Below, piece by piece: positions 55,585-64,000 of a DNA stretch of 64,000 bases. Origin of the DNA: Saturnia japonica (lineage: Eukaryota > Arthropoda > Insecta > Lepidoptera > Saturniidae); contig CM065323.1 of NCBI GenBank assembly GCA_033032175.1, positions 2,294,001 through 2,358,000 on the forward strand, given 5' to 3'. How positions within the stretch are numbered: position 1 is the first letter of the stretch; every line of letters begins with the position of its first letter. The notes under the pieces were generated by a model. The model was not told the origin of the DNA. It made no database searches and saw only the letters and a program-made list of their open reading frames with translations. The position numbers and the translations under genes were made by a program.

Positions 55585-55810
55585 AAAACTTTCAAACTTC
55601 AAACCAAGATGGTGTACACACGGAATGCGAAGACCTATTGACCACACCTTTCCATGGTTACAGGAAATAAATGGACGAGGCAGGCCGCAGAATACTTGAA
55701 TGACAAATGTTCAGAAGGACATGAAGGAATTTGACCCGTTAAATAAAAATCTATTACAAAGGAGCAAATGGCGCCTCTTCTTTAAGAAAGCCGAACAGTA
55801 TAACGAATAG
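55585..55810 (+). pseudogene. RTE-like C-terminus, subfamily D
   Basis: A single frame of 75 codons with one nonsense codon: NFKPRWCTHGMRRPIDHTFP, LQEINGRGRPQNT, stop (TGA at the expected TGG), MTNVQKDMKEFDPL, then QRSKWRLFFKKAEQYNE and TAG (55808-55810). The LRWCGH-MRRP, RGRP-NTWM-NVQKDM and AKWRLL-KADP order is that of a fourth RTE-like C-terminus. Preservation is good for this window, suggesting a younger insertion than its neighbours. Confidence 0.75.
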
Positions 55811-56164
55811 AGGCGAGGAGACCGAAGAAGTAAGGGTTCTGGAAAAAAATTCACGAAATAAAATATGGAAAGGTGGCATCGTGATCAAGTTATTGTCTGC
55901 TGAAAAGTGCAGAAGAACGTTTGCCCGGCCAGTTAATACTAAATATTAAATCAATTATTAAAAAGGAATTAAAAATCAGAATGCAACAAAAACACGACTA
56001 AAAAAGATTTTTCTACATTTGCTTTATATTCGATGTCCAGACATCGTAATTAAATATCTGATTGACGTAGGCATCTTTGTGTAAATCCATAGTAATGAAT
56101 TTATCTAAAATTTCTTTGCTACTTCCGAAATAACTGTTAATCAGTTTCATCATTATATAAGTTA
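55811..56164. other. Unassigned sequence
   Basis: Possibly the 3' tail of the preceding RTE remnant, then AT-rich DNA. Nothing recognised. Confidence 0.3.
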
Positions 56165-56300
56165 TGTCAGTCTCAAAATTAAGACGCATCTAACATCTAA
56201 AGAAACCCCGTACGCTAATTTCCATCAAGCCGTTAAGGCTACAGAGCGCGCCAAAGAAATTGACATACTCACATATATACTCTCGAAAAAACAACGCTCC
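56165..56300 (-). repeat. Interspersed repeat, copy 2 (partner at 0.6 kb)
   Basis: Plus-strand text CCATCAAGCCGTTAAGGCTA, CAGAGCGCGCCAAAGAAA and ACTCTCGAAAA is the reverse of the 545-690 repeat. The TATG run is eroded to TATATGTGAGTATG on the minus strand. Confidence 0.7.
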
Positions 56301-57516
56301 ATTTTCGCAGTCGCATAAAAAAGCTAAAATCTTCAAAATGTGTTAAGCCTATTGCCGTATTCGAAAAATGAAAAAGATAACCAAACAGAAGTCAACAAAT
56401 CTAATTACCCTTGGCAAGCAGTAAATAACGAAATGCAAAAAAGTAACTTTTGTCTCAATTTCAAAACGCGTTAAATCTTAATTTTTAATTTTGAAACTTT
56501 CCGACATTGTTCGTGGAGTCGTCATCTCTTAAGTAAATTGTTATAACTTTTCGCGTTTTCATTAAGAATCGTGGACTGATGCTATTATGTTTCAGTGCGT
56601 TCAACTCGGCTGGATATCGGTGAAGGAATTCAAAGCAGCCTCTTTGGTAGCGAGAATAGATAACTTAACATATTTTTGCGTATTTTGTAGATGGTAGAAC
56701 TGAGAGCTGTGCGCGCAACATAATATGATGGAAGTGCGACAGGATGAAGTAAGCCATTAATGATGTTAATGTGAATTCATTTTACTCAATTTTTTTACTC
56801 TTTAAAAATATATATGTAGATACATAATTACATATACATATATTAGTAAATACTGATTTTGCACAAAGATTAGGTAGTTTTATTGTTTTTCATATTTAAA
56901 ATATTAAAATATCTTATATCTTAAAATATTGCTCAATCACGGAAATTTCAGTTCCTGCTGCCAAACGTCTTGTTTCTGAGTGCCTGAGCACACTTACGTA
57001 TGATGAGACTGAACATATTTTTAAAATTAATTCGTAGCTGCTTCAGTTCTCATTTTACTATAAAAATTATATAAGCTAGAATCAAAACATTCCATTTTTA
57101 CATTAGAGTCGTAAAAAATGTGAAAGAGTTTTTTGGAATAGTTGTTTATATGCGTGTGTTTTTGTTAAATTCGTATGCCGGCTTCCATGATACAGGCTCT
57201 GCCTAGTTTGGAAGTCACTGTGTAAATGTTAGTAAACCTTGTGTATAGTATAATAAATTTTGATTTTTTTTTAAATTTATCACTGTATAAAAAAAGCTAT
57301 AGTGTAATAAGCAAAAAGGTGGAACTTAGTAATACTGTTTATTGTACTCTTAATAATGTCTCACGGTTCAATTGAGAGGGTCTTAAAACCGGCCGTTGCC
57401 TGCTTATAATATGCTCTGACACATGTTGCTATCGTTCCCTGTCAATAGTTTGAATACTACACCATTAGTATCTATTCCATAATTAGATCGACATGATTCT
57501 CCAACTTATATTAAAT
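56301..57516. other. Unassigned AT-rich sequence
   Basis: No frame of note and no repeat recognised. Confidence 0.35.
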
Positions 57517-57710
57517 AGAAGAAACGTGGCTACGCGCTGCTTTGCTGCTTTGGACTTCCATTGATCCGGTCGGTACCAAACTTTACAGGAACACCCGCTA
57601 GTTTAATTATGAAGATTGTGTGAAAACTTCATCAAAATCGCTCTTGCCGGCTTGGAGTTCATAGGAAATTTACATACAAATATCGATTTTTATTTATAAG
57701 AAGAAGAAGA
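57517..57710 (+). repeat. Interspersed repeat family E, copy 2
   Basis: CATTGATCCGGTCGGTACC, CAGGAACACCCGCTAG, GAAGATTGTGTGAAAACTTC, CATCAAAATCGCTCTTGCCG and ACATACAAATATCGATTTTT match 46685-46865 in order. Confidence 0.6.
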
Positions 57711-60402
57711 GACCGCTCCTTGTAACAATAGATTGTAGTGATCAGTCAACATGGAATGCATTACTATCTGCTACATAATACTACAAGAGAAACATCAAGA
57801 TCATAAGAAATAAATTAATTAACAAACAAACCTTTTTGATGTCGAACATATTTCACCTTAACCGTTTAATCGAACAAAGAGGTCTGTTTGAATATTTAAA
57901 AGGGTCGCTTCGGCTGCAGAATTTCGGGAATAAACGATGCGACGTGCCAGTTATACGACATATTTATATAGGATTTAATTGTGTTCGTGTGTACATGTCG
58001 TTTACTAGGCCATTAGGTATTGTCGAAGAAACGACTATCAAAATTACTCTGTCCTTAATTACCACTGTAGCTGCTTTAACAATCAGACTCCATTTTAGTG
58101 TTATAGTAATAGTCTGTAAATATAGTCAGGCAAAGGCCTATATCAATACAAGGCCCGGGCTTAATAAATACTCCTTTGACGTAATGGTTATTTCAAATTC
58201 CGAGAAATATACATTGCTATAACTTTTCATTATTTAGTAATGATGGGAACATATCTCAAGCATTCAGATTACATCGATATTTTTCATTCGTTGCGAAAGG
58301 TGCAGGGTAGATTGTATGGTATAAAAATATTTGCTCCAATGCCTTTAAGGCAGGGATGAAATAGAAGAATACTTTTGTATATACTAAGCACCTTCTAAAT
58401 TTTCTCTTAATGGCCTTACGTAGGCTAAGTCGAGCATTATCTTTATATCGTTGTATTTTACTTTTTAAATTATTTTCAACTACACTTTCATTTCGAATGC
58501 TAATAACAGCATAATAATAAATATTATAAATTATACCTATTTCTTCTACATATACAAAATACATTTCTTATGATTGATGAGTGTTTTAAATGTACAACTT
58601 AGGAACTTCACTATCACAAACAAATCTTTAGGGACCACGGGTAAGGGTTACAGTTGTTTCATAAAGAAGTGAGTAGTGGGCTTTGCTTATCTGCAAGTGT
58701 GGAAGTTTCAAAGTTGCCCGTTCAGTGAGTCCTTACTAGTGTTATGCGACTGAATATATAAACTCTCAAAAATAAGAATTTTTTTTTACATTGTGTACAG
58801 TCAAAATCTTGTGTACAACGAAACGAAACGTGAACGTTTCAAAATGCGCCGATTTGTCCGAAGAATCGCGATTGCCAGCCATTTTGATCCCCGTAACTCC
58901 TGCCTATTCCACCTACCTCTTCTCTCACGCACGCTACAGCATGATAAACGTTGCCGAAATTAAAAAAAAAAAAATCTGAAAACTGTGAGTCTCGGTGGTT
59001 TGTAAGTGATCTTCACCTTATCAATCTGGTGAGTAATTGGGATCTATCCAACATATTATAAATGTATCTTTTATTTGCAGTTGTTATAACTTGTTAAACT
59101 TTAGAGCCATTATTTCTCCCTCTAAATTGCTGAATAATGTTGCTATGCTGTAAAGGTATGGTCGAAAATAAGCACTGATACACGACGTTCTTTGAATTAG
59201 TCTTCCGCAGTTGTAGCCTTTTCGTGACTAATATCGAGTAAATTTAATATTCTAGAGTAAGAAAAGCGCCGTGCTCCCCTTCCGAACCAAGCACCATTGA
59301 TTGCATGATGTTCTCTGCTTTTGACGGAGTTGTGCAACCCTCTTCAACGTGTTTGTAAAATCAAAACAGAGGTACGTTTTTGTTCGTGTGCTCTCTTAAG
59401 TTCGTTGGCGGTTAGTCAATTACCTCCAAATGCTGCGGGGGGCTTCAGGGTAGCGCCACTTGCTGCGATTGTGGATGTATTTTTAAGCGATGACCATGAT
59501 CTGGCTAAAGCTACGTGAAGAACATCATTAGGTTTTAGTGAGGTAGTAGTATCTCCCTCTCTTTAATGATGGGTTTCCTCGCGTAAAAAGGGTTGATGTC
59601 CTTTTTGAGTTTGTTTAAAGATAGGTATGGTTTGCAGTACCTAACCAGTGCTACTTCTATTTAAAAAAAAAAATTGTACTTTTTTTTAATATTTCATTGT
59701 AATTGTTTTAATCAATATTCTATCAACATCACGTGAATATAATAATTTTATAATTATTTATGTGATCTTTAAACATTACTCATACAAGATGGCGGACTTT
59801 TGTGACAACAAAATGTATGTTTCTAGTTATTATTTAAAATCCACTTCATTTATATTGAACAAACAAATTATATCAAGTAAGTAAAATGCTGTCAAAATTA
59901 CGTATTATAGAGATAAATAAGTTTTATTTAAAAAAGCTACATGACAGATCGAGGACCAACCAAAAACTTTAAAATATTCTTATTGTTTATTCGGTGCTAG
60001 AAAGAAACACATGATAGGGGAAAAGCCGTAGTCGGAACCTTTATCGCTTACATTATATGCCGCTTGTATTTGGCGTCTTATTCCTGGCACCGATGACCAT
60101 CTCGACCTGCCTTTTTTTCTTTTATCTACGCTTAGCCAAAGTTTTGATAACTACTTTGTAGTACATTATTGTCGGATGTTTGTGATTGAGCTATCGGTTT
60201 GTTAGTTGTCGGAAATTGTTTTGTTTTTGAGTTAGATACAATTCTATATTATGAACTATTTGATGTGTGTTCTATTTCAGTAACTCATATAGCTGTTAAT
60301 GGGTATTTACGAATATTATTTTATTTATATAAATTTCTTTAATTTATGTTTTACTCGTATGGCGCATTCAGTATTTCAATGATATATCAGTTATTTTGTA
60401 TG

Positions 60403-60403
<1 letters not shown>
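57711..60403. other. Unassigned; several unexplained frames
   Basis: Frames of 128 codons (57836-58222, plus) and 102 codons (58256-58564, minus) show no family signature. The first has a hydrophobic stretch near residues 73-100; the second is K/R-rich in its middle (near residues 34-64). A mixed-composition block at 58790-58960 ends in an A run (58962-58974), as a retroposed piece would. The 65-codon frame at 59321-59518 lies in a GC-richer patch. None is called a gene. Confidence 0.25.

Positions 60404-60475
<72 letters not shown>
60404..60475. repeat. AT dinucleotide microsatellite
   Basis: A 72-base uninterrupted TA run. It is followed by AGTCTTATATATATAAGACT at 60487-60506, a perfect 20-bp palindrome. 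Frames of Y and I across it are meaningless. Confidence 0.95.
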
Positions 60476-60479
<4 letters not shown>

Positions 60480-60509
60480 TATATATAGTCTTATATATAT
60501 AAGACTTAT

Positions 60510-60744
60510 ATCAATGTGTTCTTTATGAATTGTACTAAATGATTTTAAATGATACATGCATTTCGATTCAATTCTATACTTTGTCAATCTAAGTTAAAAT
60601 AGGGTAAGCGAATATTTGCTAGGCTTGTATACAAAAACTCCAATAATAATTATAAAACCAAACAATTAATGTAAATAATGTTTATTTTGTTAACAATAAC
60701 AATCATATAAATATTCTGAATTGGAAAAAATAAAATGATTTCTA
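60510..60744. other. Unassigned AT-rich sequence
   Basis: No feature between the microsatellite and the next repeat copy. Confidence 0.4.
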
Positions 60745-60945
60745 AAATTAAAATGTTGTTTATAATCGACTGATTCTGATGAAATTTTGTAGATGGGAAG
60801 TGTACATCATCTCGTAGTTTTATTAATTAGCTATAACAATTAAAAATAATACATTTTTTTATTAATTCTGTATGAAATTTTGTACACAGGAAGTGTATAT
60901 CATTCCTTAAATGGTAGGGTATATTATGAATTGTCAATACAAGTA
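60745..60945 (+). repeat. Interspersed repeat family F, copy 4
   Basis: CGACTGATTCTGATGAAATT, TTGTAGATGGGAAGTGTACA, then TATGAAATTTTGTACACAGG and GAAGTGTATATCATTCCTTA. The same alternation of GAAATTTTGTACAC blocks is seen at 47085. Confidence 0.5.
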
Positions 60946-61624
60946 AAATAAGACTACGGGATATAAAAAATGACTACATAATAGCCGCTAGGCATCGCTG
61001 GACTATTATATTATGTACATACGGAATATATTAAAAAACGGTAAAATATAAAATTCCAATTATTCCAACGGTACAGATATCATCTATTCGGTTGAACTCC
61101 GTCGAAAAGCTTTCTGAATATGCGACTAATGATCGGTTTGAGTGGACATAAACCCAATTCGAATATTCAGAGATAAATATGCATCTGAAGTAGAAACGAA
61201 TAGACATTTAAAATATTTATTCAACCCATCAATATAGTGTGTAAGCGTTTAATAAGCATTGATTTTTTTTTAAAGTGACAATTGGACGAGAATTATTGCG
61301 AGTGAAACTTCAAGGTCGCGCCTCGTTTAGCAACATTTCGCTATTTAAGAGAGAAGAAAGATATTATAACGCAGAGACAAGGAGAAAGACAGCAATATAT
61401 ATAGCAATAATAATAGTTTTAAGAAACGTCACTTCTAACACTATTGCACGCACATTTTTTTTTCTGTGGTACGTTGTTTGGACAACTATATAATTGAAAA
61501 GATTTGGAATGGTTACATCGTGATGAAAACGCATAGACTTTAGAGAAACTAAAGCGAAAATGGGAATTATATTTTTATTTTCATAATAAATATACTGATA
61601 TATAATTTTCTTAGTGTTTTTGGA
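60946..61624. other. Unassigned sequence
   Basis: A 72-codon plus-strand frame (61275-61493) is unrecognised. No element identified before the RTE tail. Confidence 0.35.
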
Positions 61625-61855
61625 AATGTAATTGAGAAAGGCATGCTTAGATGGTTTGGGCATGCAGAGAGGATGAATGAAAGAAAAACGTCTAAACAGA
61701 TTTACGAAAGTTCTATGATCATATCGGGAAGGTTCTGAAGAAAGGTCAGGTCAAGGGTACTCTAAGTCGACGAGCATGCATGAAAAGATTTATACATATT
61801 GAAGAAGAGAAGAGATACGATCTCTGCTTACCCCACTGGGAAAGAGGCAGTTGTT
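61625..61855 (+). pseudogene. RTE-like C-terminus and tail, subfamily B, deleted
   Basis: TTGAGAAAGGCATGCTTAG, GGTTTGGGCATGCAGAGAG, GAAGAAAGGTCAGGTCAAGG, GACGAGCATGCATGAAAAG and CTGCTTACCCCACTGGGAAA follow the order seen at 47.6-48.0 kb, with deletions between blocks. Frames are broken. Confidence 0.65.
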
Positions 61856-62274
61856 TTTTATAAAACATAAAATAGCCTAGGTGTGGTAAGGCAATCAAAA
61901 TTAAAATTGCTTCCCTTTCCTCAATAAAAAACATGCTTTTACAAAATAAATGATTGTAAAGCAAATGAGCTTCGTATCTCTGTGGACCTTTCTGTTAATT
62001 AACTAAAAAAAAAATTACAAGAACCGTTAAATGTTTTTTTTCCAACGATGAATAATTAAATTATTTGTTTTAATGACGGTGAATTTGATTAGGCCGGGTG
62101 AATGTTTTACAAGCGTTAAAAGACAGTATAAATTTTATATATATTTTAATGGAATTTTTACTAGAGAAATCGAGATTATGTACACGGTTCGGAAAGCATA
62201 AATTTCAGTCACAAAAAAGTGATGATTTTTTATTTTTTATTATAGGGTTTGCCACGGTTTCACCTGTTAAGTGA
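61856..62274. other. Unassigned AT-rich sequence
   Basis: No gene or repeat recognised. Confidence 0.35.
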
Positions 62275-62490
62275 ACAATGAGCCAGAACTTTGGTGAAGG
62301 AAAACATCGTGATGAAACCACATGATGGTGTTTGGGTATTTTTTAATACCCTCCTGGTTAGCTACCACCCTCAAGTTGAAAAACGGTCACCAAGCACCTA
62401 TAGGTGTGTTCCGGCAGCTACACTTGAGAGCCATTTCACTCACTAGACTTAGCGTGTTAGTTAATCTTGGACCACATTTTCATTTAAAGT
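62275..62490 (+). repeat. SINE family 2, headless copy
   Basis: GAAAACATCGTGATGAAACC, CTGGTTAGCTACCACCCTC, AGTTGAAAAACGG, GTCACCAAGCACCTATAGG, CACTTGAGAGCC and CTTAGCGTGTTAG match 49735-50075 reversed. The tRNA-like head is absent. Confidence 0.6.
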
Positions 62491-62899
62491 CAGATATAAT
62501 CATAATGATAAACCTATAAACAATACATGCTAAGCCTAAAGGGAAGACTGACTATTAATTGCGGCTTCCAGGACATACATAAAGGTGCTTTGTTGATAGA
62601 TTTTTTTAACTTGAGTGAGGCAGGTAGATAAATAAGCATTAAACATATCAAAGATTCATTATATCACTCTACAATAGAGAATTCAAGACACAAATGCTTC
62701 TGTTCGTGAAGCCTTAATAAACAAGCATTATTATTGTTCCGATATCCGGGAATCGAATAGTTAATCCCGGACGCCAATTATCACGGTCGAAACTAATCCC
62801 ACTGAAAAGGGTTTCGCATAGCCTGCCTGTCTAAGATACGAGAACTTCGATAAAAGAGATCAAACAATATCGAATTGCTTTTAATAATGGTTTTAAACA

Positions 62900-63125
62900 T
62901 ACTTCAACAAAAAAAGATGATGGTTGCTCAATTCGAATGTACATTTTATTAGATATTCCGCCATAAATTCTTTGTTAATAATGAACCGATTTGGATGATT
63001 TTTCTTTTGTTTGATGGGGATACCACAAGCGTAGTACAGTTTAAATTCCATTGGCATTGGACCTTCAACTTCGAAGATACACCAGGGAACTCTTCAAAAT
63101 CATTGAAGTTGATTTTCTTTTTTGT
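62900..63125 (+). repeat. Interspersed repeat family R, copy 5
   Basis: GCTCAATTCGAATGTACATT, GAACCGATTTGGATGATTTT, GGGGATACCACAAGCG, CTTCGAAGATACACCAGGGA and TCAAAATCATTGAAGTTG are collinear with 13973-14190. Confidence 0.7.
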
Positions 63126-64000
63126 TGAAAATTGTCTTGTCTATCTCATATTTTCTGGTATAGGTTGATTCCGAAACGCGATACGTATAAACGAATTCTA
63201 TGACGGGCTTTCTACCATATTATAAATTTTAAATTTATGGCCCTGCAGTGCTCTCGTGCTCATACTCATAGTTAAGTAATTTTTGTGTTTAGGGGATGTT
63301 TGGTCATTACAATTTGTCTGACTGATAAAATATAACTTTGTAATATTTATCTTAATAACATATATAAAAATCAGACATTTAAAAATAAATTAAGTTCATT
63401 TTTTTTTTGTAGAGCTTTAAAGCGTCTGACAAAAGTTCTGGCCCATGGAAAACGTCTGAGTTTTTTGATATTACTTTAGAGTAATATTCTACAAAATATA
63501 TATAAAAATCAGTTATTAAAATTTAAGTTAAGTAACTCTGATTTTTAGTTACCTTTCTCACCTGGTACCTGCGCCGGTGTCACCGAGCCGACTCCACAAA
63601 CGTACAGGTATTAAAAAGTACACGAGAGACTACTAAGAACCGAAAGTTCTATGCTTTAGAAAATAAGTTGTGTCTTATTGCTCTAGGATCTTGGACTATT
63701 AGTAGTAGCTCGCCTTAAGGTAGCGCTCCTACAAAAAAATACTGAACAAAATGTATTTTGTTTTTATTCGTACTTATATCTTTTAAGTAGGTAACATGTA
63801 TACATCAAGCCTTTATTCTAAACTAAACACAGCATTTCACTGAAAGCAATTATGTACAATATAAACATTTGGTATAAAGTTTCTAGCACGGAATTTAATG
63901 AGTACCACGGCCCAAAACATAAAACAAAAGATTTTGTATAAGAAATTAACCTAATGTGGAACGATGCTATTATGTTACATTTTACACGCGAATTTTATGG
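63126..64000. other. Unassigned; short direct repeat
   Basis: ATATATAAAAATCAGACATT near 63361 and ATATATAAAAATCAGTTATT near 63499 start two similar stretches of about 45 bases in direct orientation. Nothing else recognised to the end of the window. Confidence 0.35.

Noticed and set aside
60346..60587. Frames across the TA run on both strands
   Set aside because: Pure product of the microsatellite.

Overview
The window looks like nuclear DNA from an insect, most likely a moth or butterfly. It is AT-rich and full of homopolymer runs and microsatellites. No open frame is longer than 175 codons, and there is no operon-like packing. Many decayed mobile-element pieces resemble types I know from lepidopteran genomes: RTE-like endonuclease/reverse-transcriptase C-termini, tRNA-headed SINEs, Helitron-like ends finishing in CTAG before a T, and hairpin MITEs. 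The lineage call rests on remembered family resemblance, not on a search.

I find no intact host gene, no functional RNA gene and no CRISPR array. The coding traces are dead pieces of retroelements. They are: (i) non-LTR reverse-transcriptase fragments near 3.9, 5.7, 16.2, 18.1, 26.8, 29.4, 31.1, 34.4, 36.8, 38.5, 44.1-45.1, 47.3-48.0, 51.1, 52.7, 55.7 and 61.7 kb; (ii) a BEL/Pao-like Gag zinc-knuckle remnant at 38.8-39.2 kb; (iii) a tandemly duplicated 60-codon unit of unknown identity at 27.1-27.4 kb.

By region: 0-8.7 kb is mostly unassigned, with LINE scraps and a 359-bp Helitron-like element. 8.7-13.1 kb is bounded by 17-bp inverted TTAA-containing sequences and holds a SINE, a SINE tail and Helitron-like ends. 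13-26 kb holds an RTE remnant, second-family SINEs, a Harbinger-type MITE, two Helitron-like copies, a long repeat and another hairpin MITE. 26-40 kb holds the tandem protein repeat, LINE fragments, a back-to-back repeat pair and the Gag remnant. 40.5-46.2 kb is flanked by about 300-bp inverted copies of an unknown repeat and contains a hairpin MITE, a SINE and the longest reverse-transcriptase pseudogene. 46-64 kb holds RTE 3' ends, SINEs, short interspersed repeats and a 72-bp AT microsatellite.

Nothing here works together as a pathway. The window is best read as a transposon graveyard in intergenic or intronic DNA. What merits follow-up is repeat biology: small families with conserved ends, inverted pairs, and the unrecognised tandem protein repeat. 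Boundaries were judged by eye and are approximate unless exact end motifs are given.
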